Source: Laguncularia racemosa
Taxonomy: Eukaryota; Streptophyta; Magnoliopsida; Myrtales; Combretaceae
NCBI GenBank assembly: GCA_037954665.1
Contig: JBBMOL010000246.1
Location: forward strand, 806,001-870,000
DNA length: 64,000 bases
Direction of reading: 5' to 3'
This document shows positions 11,601 through 24,800 of this stretch, one piece after another; the first letter of the stretch is position 1; each line of letters begins with the position of its first letter. A program made the translations under genes and the position numbers. A model generated the notes under the pieces. The model worked only from the letters and a program-made list of their open reading frames with translations, made no database searches and was not told where the DNA came from.

Positions 11601-14600
11601 ATCTGGATCTTGTCATAAGTCTCTAATTTGGGATACCACCTATGGTTCTCCTTTTTCCATATAGATCCATTTGCATTATGTGAAAATGACCATGGTAATC
11701 CCTACTTTGGATGCTTTCCATTAGAATAATGGGCTTATGAAGTTTGTTTGGGCTGCTGCATTCCTGCTTATTGAAGAAGTTGATGGCTCTTTCTCATCTG
11801 TCTCTTTGTGCCCACTTTCTCATGTTGCTTCTGGATATGGTCAAGACAAAATAAAAGTGCCCTGTGGTAGTGTGGGTTTTTGGTTCCATACATCTCCTAT
11901 AATTACCTTCTCGTATTGCTCCATCTACTTGTTGTGATGGGTGAGGAAAATGGTGATAACCAATTATAGTTTTAGGTACACCTTCTTATAACTAATGGAC
12001 TTACATTGGTTTGAGGTTCTGGATTCTTTCTCAATTAATTGTGAAAACTGAAAAGCTTTCTCTTATTCTTGCATATTATCTACTAAAGAAGTTGTGCTAT
12101 TTTAAATTTATCTTAGCCACTTCAATTTGACTTATACATTTGAGGGATATGATATGATTAAAATTTATGGGTAAAATGATTTTTACTCAATTTTCTTAGG
12201 TTATGCTACCCTAAAAATATAAAAGTAAATGGTATGATTGAGACTATTTGATCACTCTTTTAATATGCCACCTTCTGGGAAAAGACAATCTGTCTGAGTG
12301 TTGATATAAGTGTACACTTCAAGGTTGGGTTTGTCGTGGAGCAACTGATAGGTACACATCAAGCGTTTTCCTTCTGCAGCAGTATATCCTTATATGCCAT
12401 TACAAAGTGTTATTGTGCCTCAGCATAGAGATTATTAATCTGAGTATGAGTTGTCTGTCATGCAATGCTTGTCTCTCTCCCCTGTTGTTCTGGTTCTACC
12501 TTTTGTGTGCTTTTCAGTGATGATAATTCCTATTAATTGAAATCTTACTTTTATGTTGTTTCACTCAGATAATACCTCCAGGTATGGAGTTCCACCATAT
12601 TGTTCCACTGGATGGTGACATGGATAATGAAACAGAAGGAAATGAAGAACATCCAACCACTCCAGATCCGCCTATTTGGGCTGAGGTCTGAAGTCTGATT
12701 ACTGTTTTAAGTACCAGTACATTTCTGAAATTAATGTTTTCTCAGGACTTTTGCTGAAAATGAGTTTTGTACAAAGAACTTTGCATCACCTTTGGCTCAT
12801 TCTTTGCAGATCATGCGCTTCTTCTCTAACCCTCGCAAACCTATGATACTAGCACTTGCTAGGCCAGATCCAAAAAAGAATATCACAACTTTGGTCAAAG
12901 CATTTGGAGAGTGCCGTCCACTGAGAGAATTAGCTAATCTTGTATGATCTGACCTGATACTGATTATATTTGATCAAAGGAGACTTTATCCATCTCGCAT
13001 ATTGAGCAGATTTTCTTGTGGAATGTTACTGATTCTTCCATAATGCAGACACTAATTATGGGAAACCGGGATGATATTGATGAAATGCCTAGCACCAATT
13101 CTTCTGTGCTCCTCTCTGTGATGAAGCTTGTTGACAAGTATGATTTATATGGGCAAGTAGCATATCCCAAGCACCACAAACAGTCAGATGTTCCAGACAT
13201 ATATCGTCTAGCAGCGAAAACAAAGGTAATAATCTGGCATTGGGCTGGAATTCTGTTGGGATAGATGAGGCTTGATAATTTCCATAGTCTATAATGGAGT
13301 GTAAAATTCTTATGGCTGACTGGCCAATACGATGCTGCATTCTTCTTCCACCATGTGGATCACAAGTAGTCATGCTCTTTAATGATTGCTGAGACTCGTA
13401 GTTTAGAAATTCTGTTCAAATCTTTGTATTATCAACTCTCCTAAGTAATCCCTTTTGTATCTCCTTTGATAATATGTGCGCGTTTTTCCTAGCTCAGACA
13501 TTGAATTTGGTCCTGTGCAGGGTGTTTTTATCAATCCGGCCTTCATCGAGCCATTTGGGCTGACTTTGATAGAGGTCCTGCTTGGTTTTTGAGAAATTGA
13601 TAGTCTCTTTCTCAAGTTACTTTTAAGTTTTAAACTGGTTCTTTTTCTCTTCAAACAGGCCGCAGCTCATGGTTTGCCTATTGTTGCTACAAAAAATGGA
13701 GGTCCTGTTGATATACAGCGGGTATGCCTGATTACTAATAAAAATTTTCTCATGCATGGGATTTTTCTGTGCCATTTGTTAGTATGGTTTCTTGGATACT
13801 TATAATCTTACAAGGAAAGTATTTGGCAGACACTCGATAATGGCCTTCTAGTTGATCCTCATGATCAGCAGTCTATTGCTGATGCCCTTTTAAAACTGGT
13901 GGCAGATAAGCATCTTTGGGCAAAATGCCAGCAAAATGGCTTGAAGAATATTCACCTATATTCATGGCCAGAACACTGCAAAACTTACCTATCAAAAATA
14001 GCTGCCTGTAAACCAAGGCATCCACAGTGGCAAAGAAGTGAAGACGGCCATGGAACTTCGGAATCAGAGTCACCAAGCGATTCCTTGAGGGATATACAGG
14101 ATTTATCACTGAACTTAAAGTTCTCACTGGATGGTGACAAGAATGAAGCAAGTGGAGACATGGTTGAAGAGAATGCTGCTGATAGAAAGAGTAAAATTGA
14201 GAATGCAGTTACAGCATGGTCAAAGGGTGTATTGAAAGATACAAAGAGGCCTGGTTTAGTGGAAAAATCTGACCAGAATACAAGTTCTGCCAAATTCCCA
14301 CCATTGAGGAGGAGAAAACATATCTTTGTCCTTGCTGTAGATTGCGATTCCTTTGCAGGTCTTCTTGAAATCACACAGAAGGTTTTTGCTTCTGTGGAAA
14401 AGGAGAGGAGCGAAGGGTCCATAGGCTTTGTATTGTCAACATCATTAACCATTTCTGAGATCCACTCTTTTCTAGTTTCTAGTGGTTTGAAACCCAATGA
14501 TTTCGATGCCTACATCTGCAATAGTGGTAGTGATCTCTACTATCCATCTGTTAATTCAGAGAACCGACCATTTGTCATTGATTTCTATTACCACTCACAC

Positions 14601-15498
14601 ATTGAATACCGTTGGGGTGGAGAAGGATTGAGAAAGACACTAGTCCGTTGGGCAGTTTCTATTACTGATAAGACTTCTGAGAGTGAAGAACAGATAGTCA
14701 CCTTATCTGAAAAGCTCTCTACAGATTATTGTTACACTTTTCAAGTCCAAAAGCCAGAAATGGTATATTCTTTTGTACGGTTTTAATTGTATGTTCTCTG
14801 TAAATGCAAAACTTACCTAATTTTATTCATCATTTTTGGCAGGTTCCTCCTATTAAGGAGCTTCGGAAGACGATGAGAATTCAAGCCCTTCGAGGCCATG
14901 CTATCTATTGTCAAAATTGGTCGAGGCTGAATGTCATTCCAGTTTTGGCATCACGCTCCCAAGCACTTAGGTAAAATCATCTTGCAATGTTTCATAATGA
15001 TTTCTCATAATTGGCTAAAGTTGAGGAAAGCATGTTAGATCAATATGTTTGTAGCTGTTCGTTTGATCAGTGTGAGTGTTGTGATTGCTGAAAGAGATTG
15101 CAAGAGATAGGTATTACTGAGGTTGTGGCTGAAGATGATGCCCACTGTCATTTTGTTGTTTATATGTGAGGAAAAATATTATCAGGATGTTATGTCATGA
15201 GATTCTCTCTTTCTGCAGGTATCTATATGTCCGGTGGGGTGTGGATCTATCTAAGGTTGTGGTCTTCGTTGGTGAATATGGAGATACTGATTATGATGGT
15301 TTGCTTGGGGGAGTGCACAAAAGCATTGTCCTTAAGGGAGTTTGCAGCAGTGCGAGTGCCCATTTCCAAGCGAACAGAAGTTTTCCACTTTCTGATGTCA
15401 TGCCTGTCGATAGCCCTAATGTTATTCATACAGATGACAATTTCGACAGTGCAGAAATTAGGACTTCCCTGGAGAATCTCGGATTTGTCAAGGAGTAG
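8638..15498 (+). CDS. SPS: Sucrose-phosphate synthase, family A (13 exons)
   Basis: Transfers glucose from UDP-glucose to fructose-6-phosphate to give sucrose-6-phosphate, the committed step of cytosolic sucrose synthesis. Exons: 8638-8826, 8897-8986, 10078-10319, 10609-10672, 10852-11550, 12569-12685, 12810-12941, 13049-13225, 13521-13574, 13659-13721, 13830-14762, 14843-14970, 15219-15498. They total 3168 bp, 1055 aa, the usual SPS length. The start MAGNDWINSYLEAILDVG is the family-A N-terminus. The GT4/GT-B catalytic core spans roughly residues 165-680 (HGLIRGENMELGRDSDTGGQ, GHSLGRDKLEQLL, FINPAFIEPFGLTLIE). The C-terminal third is the sucrose-phosphatase-like domain (VLAVDCD, YICNSGSDLYYP). 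It reads VLAVDCD where the phosphatase has its catalytic DxDxT-type motif, so it is probably non-catalytic, as is usual in SPS. Regulatory sites are kept: Ser152 in PRISSVD (the light/dark kinase site, spinach Ser158), Ser223 in RQVSAP (14-3-3 site) and Ser418 in KRNVSCYGRF (osmotic-stress site). All splice sites are GT-AG except the GC-AG intron after exon 3. The gene looks intact. Confidence 0.96.
10320..10608 (+). other. GC-AG intron in SPS (intron 3)
   Basis: The conserved SPS peptide VLIS-(I/L)-HGLIRGEN needs exon 3 to end ...CTGATAAG and exon 4 to begin CATTCATGG. The intron therefore opens with GCATGA (AAG|GC) and closes with ATGCAG. Reading through, or using the nearby GT dinucleotides, brings an in-frame stop. 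The other eleven introns in this gene are GT-AG. Confidence 0.85.
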
Positions 15499-15950
15499 CA
15501 ATTTCTTCATCTTTCCTTTTGCACCAGCTTTTTATTTTTTACCCCCCTTTTTCCCTTGAAACCTTTGTAAGCATCCGTATCTCTAGTTGAAGCTCAATTC
15601 TGCTGCCCCAACCCACCCATCCACTCTTCCAAATTTTATCTACTTATAATGGTTTTTCTGCTATAAATCTAACAAATCAAAAACTTTTGCTGCTCAATCC
15701 CGCAAACGGTCAAGGCAGTGGAAAGTGGAAGTTTATGTTCTGATCTGTGTTACGGGTGACGATGCAATACTATCTGCTGTGCTCATTGCCATGCCATCAC
15801 AGGTTTTTGAAGTGTTACTGGATACATTCGGCTTAGATGTATGTAAAAAGCCTTCTCCCTGCATCCCCGCTCTTCCCCTCTGCTTGAAACAAACATGTAC
15901 GAGGTCGCCCTGGTCATGATAAATTTATACAATAAATTTCCAGAAGATAG
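15499..15950 (+). terminator. SPS 3' UTR with likely poly(A) signal
   Basis: The TAG stop at 15496-15498 is followed by T-rich and mixed sequence. AATAAA lies at 15931-15936, about 430 bp downstream, preceded by TG/T-rich elements. This is a plausible plant near-upstream poly(A) element. Cleavage sites in plants vary, so the exact 3' end is uncertain. The open frames inside this stretch have no recognisable product. Confidence 0.4.
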
Positions 15951-18900
15951 ATGGTTGCTAATGTTTTCTGGATCATGATCTTCTTGGTCCATTTGTATTA
16001 GCAGGCACATGACATGATTAATCCCGATTCCCTGTAAATGCTAAAGACTTGTGGGCGTGTGCAAAAGGAGCACATTTGCTTTATACCATGTCGTTTCTTA
16101 GTCTTCGAAAGGTAGCTATTAAGCCATAACAATTTTTTTTGTTTTTTTGGAGCAAGTCATAGCAAGTATAAACAGCATGAAAATTACTTCGTGAAATAAA
16201 TATTCCCATATTAGGTTGGGTAAAAATGCATTGAATGTGAGTAATTTACAATGTTTAAGAGCCTTTTGTGGAAATATCTCAAATTGCAGAGGCGTAAGGT
16301 CCTACTTTTTCATACAAACTTCAACTATTTTGAATTATTTCAAATCGGACATTGACCATTCGTTACAACTGAACGGTCACTCTAAATCTTAGCCAAGTGT
16401 TTGCCACTTTCTCAGCAAACAGTGAACAATTGACTCCAGCAGAGCGCTTGATTACGCAAAGAACTTAAGCAATCGGCATTCCAATTCATTTGTGAATGTC
16501 TAGCTTTGTGGAAGCGCATTGTCGCTGACAGTGTAATGGGATGTGTGTCTTGGCAGGAGCATGAGCACGTGTGAGCCCATACTTGAACTGTCCAAGCACG
16601 GGTACCCAAGATATAATAAAATTTAGACTATTCAGGCATGAGTACGTAAGCACGCGGGTTAGCAAATAGGTATTTTTACATTAATTTTCAAAATGGGCTG
16701 TAACTGTAAGTCCATTAAGGCAGAGTTTTGAAGCCAGAGCAATGACTTGCTGAGAATGATGAGATCCCCCCCACAAAAAAGAAGGAATTTTCGACTGTCT
16801 AGTAATAGCATTAACTCCCAAAGAAAATTCAAATTCGTAAGAATTTGCTGATTAATTTCTGATATTATACTTGCTTATCGACTGACATTTAAAACAAGAA
16901 CAAATCTAGCTAATGTGTATAGAAAGTCCTTGTAACATGGGCATTTTTTGGATGGTATAATATTCCTGCACATGTAGTGAGTAAAGACTGGCTAACATTT
17001 AAAGCTAGAACAAATCTAGCTAATGTGTTTACAATGTTTGTGACGAAGGCACAAACCATAAGAAGGAGCTGGTAACGAAGGAGATATTGGTGATGGAATT
17101 AGAGGAAGCATGGGAGCAATAAATACAGTTACTGAAGGAGATTGCAGTATTGAAGAAGCTCGTGACTGGCATTGGCAATAATGAATCAAGAGGACATGAA
17201 TGAAGAAAAAATTAGTTCTTTAAAACGTAATGATTTATTGATACCAAAAATAAAATTAGAATTTTTTTTTTTAAAAAGAGAGTAATATATGATTAAAAGT
17301 TCATAAAATGCTTAGATATAGCATATAAATAAATAAGTAGTTCAAGTATAGCATATGAAATAAATGAAGATAAATATATAAACACACGACTAAAAGATAT
17401 GAAATATGTTAAAGTCTAACACAAGAAAACACGAACAATACATAAGGTATGCAACTGTGTGACACGTAATGTAGACACAACCTATATTTTACTCCTAGTT
17501 ATGGTCGCATTTCCAAACAAACAGAGGAATACTACTGACATTTCTAAATCCTTTCCCAATTTAGGTTCTTTCCTTTTTTATTTTCATTAACATTTATATA
17601 CCTTCAGTCGCCTAAAGACTATATATCTGGAAAGCCCAAGTTTTTCGCATAAGCTGAAGAGGTATAAAAAAAGGAAACCTTAAAAATAAGCATACAGAAT
17701 ATTAAGATCTTGCTCTAAGGAGCTTGCGCACACATCACACATGCATGGAGTGGACAGTGGCGACAAGGCCCTAGTAGGAGTGCGATTCGAGACTCGGCAC
17801 AAAGGCACGAGGTCAGTGTATTCGGAGTTAAACCTGCATTCAATCAACTTTACCTTTTATTGTTTGAGTTAAAAGTGCATACTGGATGGGTCATGTCCAG
17901 TGTCTCGTCAGCATCATAAAATTTTAAAATACAAAATTAGTACAAAAAGGGTGTTCTTTGAGAACATCTTCCTTTTTTTTTTTTCTCCCAACGTGCACTA
18001 AGCTTATTGGTCCGATACTACCGTCACATAATTTCCACATTATTGACAATTAGGTGTAGGTGTACCAGTCTGGCTACGTGATTCGTGGGTTTTCTTCAAA
18101 ATTTTAAAGCCTTGAATTGTCGTCATTTGAGGATTATTGTCTTGTCATCTAGGCTACTAACGAATCTTGAGCTCAACACTTGAGTTTTGTCTGTCCGGTA
18201 AGTTCTCACCACTCAGTACCAGACAATGCAATCTAGACATTTGCAAAATAGTCAAGGTCGACGGTTGAGTAAACTGTAATTTTTGACGTGTTGCATATTT
18301 TTGTTGAACGGTCTCTCTACCATTTCAACACCTTATTCAATGCTCACTGAACCTGTGATTTGGCCCTTTCAATTGTGGGATTAGGGTTCCTATTTTTCTG
18401 CCTTTTTCTATATTTTCTTATAACTTTCTTAGTGGACATAAAAAAGGCTTATGATCAAACAGATTGGGCTTCATTTTTTTTCTTTCTTTAAAAGATGATA
18501 GATGTATTAGATTTTAATTCCTCATTCAGATCCATAATAGCTAGATTATTAAAAATACTCTTAATTAGTAAATGTAATAAATTATATTAATAGGGTAAAA
18601 AGGTAATTTAAATAATTACCATTATTGATAATAGATTGGAATCGTGATTCTACTATTTTAAAGGTTAAATTGAATTCCCCCACAAAGATTTCAAGTAATC
18701 ATAATTTCAACTTTTAAAAGTGCTTCCAAATATAAGAAAAAGAATGAAATCCAAAATTGCGATTATGTTCCGAATTCATTCCAATATACGAAACATAACA
18801 TTGATGTAATGATTGTAAGATGAAGCACCCCGATGAAGCTTAAGAAGAAGTAAGCTTCAATTTGACTTTATTTCAAGCTTATTTCTTCAGTTTCATAATA

Positions 18901-19140
18901 AATTGAAGTCATTGGGACATCAAAAAGTTTGATTTTAGAAGCAAATTGCTTCTAGATTCAAATCAAGCTATTGTCAAATTTAAGAGCTTCAACCTCTAGG
19001 TTTTCGAAGTTCCTAACACTCAATGTTTACATCTCTTTATAAAGGGAGCTCAAGTTTTTTTTTTTTTTTTTTGCATCAATAAACAAGCTCCAATCTAGTA
19101 TAGAATCAATTGAATGAGCTCTCTCTCACTAGGCTAAGCT
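15951..19140. other. Intergenic; short duplicated segment and LTR-like relic
   Basis: There is no gene I can support. A ~45-bp segment (AACAAATCTAGCTAATGTGT core) occurs twice, around 16880-16925 and 16986-17035. Around 18800-19130, a TATA-like TTTATAAAGGGAGC (19036) followed by GCATCAATAAACAAGC (19072) resembles the promoter/poly(A) part of an LTR. I found no partner LTR, PBS or coding remains, so it is at most a solo-LTR-like relic. Confidence 0.35.
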
Positions 19141-19145
19141 GTGAT

Positions 19146-19321
19146 ACCCACCACATTTCTTTCTCTAAAATTTAAATAAAAAATCATTCCTTAATGTAAA
19201 ACATCACCACCATTAGCTTCTCCACCCCTCAATCACCCCATAAACACCCACTAACCACTATGAGCCACCCCTCATCGAAGACCCTTAAATCAAGAGTCCA
19301 CGGTCACTTAAACCATCACTC
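19146..19321. repeat. ~175-bp direct repeat, left copy
   Basis: It matches 21704-21874 in the same orientation with only scattered differences, sharing the runs CACCACCATTAGCTTCTC and CACCCACTAACCACTATGAG. The left copy runs directly into the hAT terminus at about 19323. The right copy is followed by unrelated sequence. The origin of the pair is unresolved: it could be a small LTR-like pair or an older local duplication into which the hAT element later inserted. Confidence 0.8.
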
Positions 19322-19322
19322 T

Positions 19323-20990
19323 TAGGGATGTTAACGGGCCGAGTTTAGGATGGGTCAATTGAAACCCGCACTTGACCCGATAAGGAATGAAAGTCCTAGA
19401 ACCCAACTCGACTAGACACGGGTTCTTTTTTTACAACAAACCCGAACCTTACACCACCTAGAAAAATCAATACCTAAACTCGACTCAAAAATGGATTAAT
19501 TTAAAAAAAAAAAATTACTTCTACTTATTTTCATATGTCATTTCTTTAATTTATTAGTAATCTACGTGTAATGGAAAAATTAAGCGATGAACATAATATA
19601 CATTATATTAATTTATGTGAAATCATAAGATACTAAATAAAATTAATTTATACCATATATTGAATATAAAAATAAAGAGAGGAACAAAAATATGGATGCA
19701 ATGCAAACACCAAACAAGTCTAATAATCCATCGACGAAATTTTTTCAAGTCCTACAATTCTTTAATTGTTGAGCATAATCACAAAATCGCTTGACTAAAT
19801 TTAGCACAATTCTCTAAAAAGCTCTACTTGTGTCCTGCAATGAAATGTAATATAAGTATATAACATATATTAACAATTGAAATTTTGCTTTAAAACAAAC
19901 TCTGTAATGATATATTTTTACTTACTCACTCTTAAAATCTATACAGTTTTGGATTTCACCTCCAATCCTCTTCATCAATTATCTCTATAGAAAACTTTTT
20001 TATATCCAATTGCTGTGACAAGCATATCATATGTTGAGTTCCATCTGGTTTTGCAATCTAAAGAAAGCTTTCTACGATACAAAATATCCAATTGCTTGCA
20101 TCCCTCTCCAAACTTCTCCACTCGTGACGGTGTTGCAGACCAAAACACAATACTTTCACGAATCTTCTTAATTGCTTTTTCTATTACACTTATACCTTCA
20201 TTCACAATCAAGTTTAAGATATGTGCACAACAACACATATGAATTACCTTCCCACGAATAATTAGATCATCTCTTCGCAGCTTCAACAATAAAGTTGTCA
20301 TCATGGCATCATTCGTGGAGCAATTATATATAGTAACTATAGATAATTTTTTATCTAAACTCCACAACATTAGTGACTCAAAGAGATAATCGACAAGTAT
20401 CTCATTTGTATGTGGAGTTGGAACATATACAAAACTACATAAATATGTAAATAAGGTTAATACAAATATGTAAATGTACTTTTTCAATAGATAAAATAAG
20501 AAAGACATGATAACAAAGAAGCTTACTTTAACAGTTGACTTTGAAGCTTCCAACCGTTGTCAATGAAGTGCCCCATCACGGTCATGTATCCCCTTTTCTG
20601 ATTAGATGTCCACATGTTTGTTGTTATAGCAACCCGGGAATTTGGGCCTTTCAACATTACTCCCAATTTTTCTTTCTCCCCATTATAAATACTCATAATT
20701 TATTTTCTCATAGTATTGCGACTGATATGATTTACCAATGGTTGAATGCTACCGATATACTCTATAAATCACTCAATATCAACTATGGAAATGGGATAAT
20801 CATCAACAACGATTGCGTTTGCAACTTTAGAACTTGATGTAGTTGTTGATTTTCTTCTTGCACCTTCCTTTTCAAATCCAAATGGGGGGAATAAAATTTC
20901 CTCAACTTCATTTGCATCCATGTTCTCCTCAATTTCATGTACATCCATTTTTCCTACATTGTATAATAAATTTCGTAAATATTTTAGTAC
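19323..20990 (-). pseudogene. Decayed hAT transposase (RICESLEEPER-like)
   Basis: The minus strand carries the core of a plant hAT transposase. In order, it reads an acidic N-terminal stretch (20990-20770), then SRVAITTNMWTSNQKRGYM and GHFIDNGWKLQ (about 20640-20530). After a 92-bp intron (20526-20435, GT-AG) come FVYVPTPHTNEILVDYLFES, CCCAHILNLIVNEG and LDCKTRWNSTYDML (to about 19990). The intron restores the family's LNFVYVPTPHT junction. There are two in-frame stops between 20640 and 20770. The BED zinc finger and the C-terminal dimerisation domain are missing, so it cannot be active. TAGGGATGTTAACGGGCCGA at about 19323 resembles a hAT terminus at the 3' end of the element. The other terminus was not found. 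Confidence 0.85.
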
Positions 20991-21703
20991 CACAAATACA
21001 ATTAGTCATGATTATTTTATCACAAACACAAATTCCAACATAAAAATAACATAATATAACATACTACAAGCTAAGGAATCATGCTTTTATGTCATCTTAC
21101 ACCACTTTAATCATGCTTTCAACACTCAACAACCTCCATTTGTTGATACAACCACTGCATGGTTGCTAATAGCCTAATACCAATGGCTCCAGCTTTGCAA
21201 TTTGTTGCTAAGCTCTAAGTCCGTTTTTCCAACATCGCGCGGATGATAAAACATCCATGAAAGTAGGAGAATGCATCTTATTGGAACCTTAACAACTTAA
21301 GTACCAACCTACTAGGAATTTCATCTCCACTCATTATTCCTTTTTCCAAGAGGACTTCCACAATCATAAGGGGAATGCACTACACATCAAAATCAAATCA
21401 CACATGGCACACACAGTCACACACCTCACATGAGCGCGTGCAATCCTCATGCTCTAGTTAATTTTTCAATAAATTGTAACCCTAAATCAATTTGTTAGCT
21501 TGTTGCTATCTCCCATTTACACTAATCCAACCACCAAATAATAGATCACAACTCCTTCACTAACACAATACAATAGATAATAGCAACATCAAATGTTGTA
21601 TAAAAACACTAACAAAATACACAATAAACACAAGTCAATAGAAGAAATGTATACCGTAGACAACAAATTGTGTGCCAACAACCAATAAACACAAGTCCTA
21701 CCA
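20991..21703. other. Intergenic, nothing recognised
   Basis: AT-rich sequence between the N-terminal end of the hAT remnant and the right-hand direct repeat. It contains no hAT-like inverted terminus and no reading frame with family resemblance. Confidence 0.5.
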
Positions 21704-21874
21704 CATTTCTCTTTCTAAATTTTAAATAAAAAATTATTCCTTAATGTAGAACATCACCACCATTAGCTTCTCTACCCCTCAATCGCCCCATAAACACCCA
21801 CTAACCACTATGAGCCACCCCTCATCAAAGAAACTTAAATCAAGAGTCCATGGTCACTTTGAACCATCACTCTC
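21704..21874. repeat. ~175-bp direct repeat, right copy
   Basis: Partner of 19146-19321, in the same orientation and about 2.5 kb away, with the hAT remnant between them. The copies end at the same point (ACCATCACTCT). Beyond it the left copy enters hAT sequence and the right copy continues CCTAGTGTTTTAC, so the right flank may represent the empty-site sequence. Confidence 0.75.
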
Positions 21875-24800
21875 CTAGTGTTTTACTATCAAGCCACCAC
21901 TACTAACCAAAAAAGTATTATTCTAATTACGCTAATCTTACATCCCCACGACAAACGACAAACCCTGTGTTATGACAAGGAAGTTTTGCAATCTTTGTTG
22001 TCCCATGCCCAGCGCAACCTAAACCAAGGTTTGACTTGGTCCTTTTCTCCTATATTTTACTTATTTTAATTATAATAAAAAAATGAATAAAAAGATAAAA
22101 ATATTGTAATAAATTAGGTTTTTGCAAGTAAAAAGGTTTTCCTAGAAAATAATAAATTTATAGTTTTTCAAATAAGATCAAAAATAAAATTTTCAAAATA
22201 AAATTAAGTTTTCTAAATTAAGAAAAAAATAAAAATAGCAGGTATGTAATTTTGAATATCAGGTATGTAAGCATCTTACTTAGGAGCAACCCTAAAAATA
22301 AAAATAAAAAAGAAAGCATTTTTTTCCTAAAAGAGAAAAACACATGAAAAATAATTAAAAGATTGTCCTTTATGTCTGGTTATGATTCACGCCCTTTCTT
22401 ACTAAAAAATGAAAATTGTTTTTGATAACTTATTTATAAACTTGAAAATTCAAAACCTTAAACCTCAATTTTTTGTTCTTCAACACAAATTAGTAGCTAG
22501 GTTAAATTCGTTGCACCCATTTAATTTTCACCCTCTTGTTTTTTTCGACTCCTATTGATGGCAACTTTATGGTAATCAGATTTTGGTTCGTAGAGTAGAG
22601 GTCCCATGAATCAAGCTAGAGGATTGAATATCTAGTTTAAAGAGTTTTAGTGGGTTCTGTATTAAAGGATAAGCAAGTGTTTTTAGAAGGATTCCTAATT
22701 CATAATGTTATTTTAGGGGGCTTAATGCTATCAAAAGCGCTTACGTCAATGGGTTCTAATCAAGAGGCTACTCGTGCTTCTAATTCTATATAAAGTAGTT
22801 TTGCTTCTAATTCTAAGAAGGCCAAACATGATTCTAAATGAGTGTATGGTTCGGACTTGAATAAAGGTTTTGATTGTGAAGAGTAGGCTGCAAGGAATTA
22901 GTTCAGATAGATAGTATTTCTTTTAGTCCAGATAAGGTGGTTATTGATATTAGATGCCTATAAACTTGGATATAGTTATTTTAGTAGTTATTATCTTTCT
23001 TTTTTATTTTATGTACTCTCCTTTTTACAATTATTCCATATTTGTAATTATCTAAATATAAATAGTGGATGTAACCCTACAAGTAGACTAGCTTGATAAA
23101 TGATATTGATATTTTCCTATCAACCAAAGACTTCTCTTTCAATATTCCCTTCTTGTCAATCTCTTGTGATTGTGGTGAACACACGATTTGTTCAATCTAT
23201 AAGTCACATCAAATAGAGTTACCATAGTTCGATCTTCTTTCGATGAGTCATATCTAGTGGAGGAATGCCCCATACTCTTCACTTTTATTGTACCATATTT
23301 AGAAACCCATAAAATTGCTAATATTTGTGAGATTTAGTTATTGTTTTCCACAGACTCGATATTGTATTGCTTCATAGGTCAATCCAATATGGTTAACTTC
23401 CTTCTAGACACATCAAACTCCTAAATGAAGTTTTGCAATTTTTACAAAAATAACATTTTCCTTTAATTTTAGTCAAGCTATTTATATTAGATGGGGTAGG
23501 TCTAATATAAGCTAATATTAAGGGAAAAAAGAAAATTTCAAACTCAATATTTTCATGGGATTAATCAACTTTTGAATTAGTGGTGAGCTAAAGTGAAATA
23601 CAAAGATGATTTCAAATCTAAGTCTATTGTTGTTATATTATAGAATGTGTGGAAAATGATATTGCAAGCTAAATATAAGGAAGAATTCATTTTAATTCAG
23701 CTGTAGCGAAAAATCTGAATTGATATTAGACATGCCACAACTGTATCTCCCTTCAAGCATCCTATGCCAAAGCATATTAGCCACTTGAATCTTCCGATCA
23801 GATTAAATCAGAAAAGAAAAAAAAAGAAGAAGAAAAAAAAAGAGAAGAAGAAGAAAGAAATCCATAGCAGGTATGTTGTAGAGCTCCAAAACTTGGTCAT
23901 TGTAAAGAGAACTCAGATGGTAGTATAGCACTTGGCAATGCATTTGGTGGACATCTATCGTTGGGAACGCTTGGGAAAGTCGAATTTGATTTTGGTATTA
24001 CTTTGTCTTTGTCATGCATTGAGTTAGTAGAAGTGGTAGCGATTGATGGGGGGCTCAATATGTGTGTACAACAATAATTCTCCTACACAGATCTAGAGGT
24101 GGATTCCTTATTTGTTTACTCTTGGATTACAGGATCTTGCAACCCTAGATGGGATGCTTTTTATACTGATTAGAGAATTCAAAGGTCAATGGTGATCCTG
24201 AATGCATCAATTTCACACATTTTGAAAGAAGTTAATCATCCTATGTGGTTTTGTGTGTGTGTGTGTGTGTGTGAAAGGCAACATGAGTGACTCAAGCAAA
24301 TATATATACTTCTAATTTTTCTATGTAGATAAATTTTGTAGAGGTTTGATCTTATTATAGATCGGAAATCTACTCCTTAGTCCTTATAAGAGAATTTGAT
24401 GTGTCCTTTTCTATGTGAGTTGGAATAATTTTTTTTTTTTGAGAGAAAAAATTAAGATTATTATGTTCCTTCATAATTTAGATAATCAACGACTGAGCAT
24501 ATAATATGGTGCAAACCTTTAGTTTCTATTTGTAATTCCAAAAAAAAGAAAAGAAAAAGAAAAAAGAAACTAATACTTCATTTGGATTGTTGGGTTGTTT
24601 AGGTATAAAGTATCCTTGTTTGGAAAGTCGGAATCCCCTCCTATCTCATTTTCCCATTTTGGAAATCAATAAATTATGCCTATGGAATAAAAATGGAATG
24701 ATTTACAATTATTTAGACCCATAAGACTGAATCTCCTCAACAGGTTATTTTGAAAAGAATTATACCTTTGTCCATTGCTTCTGACGTGCACGTATATGGA

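Noticed and set aside
13985..14497. 170-aa minus-strand open frame in SPS exon 11
   Set aside because: It is the reverse complement of the long SPS exon and has no recognisable domain.
15725..15919. 64-aa frame downstream of the SPS stop
   Set aside because: It lies between the SPS stop codon and a poly(A) signal, has no domain, and fits 3' UTR.
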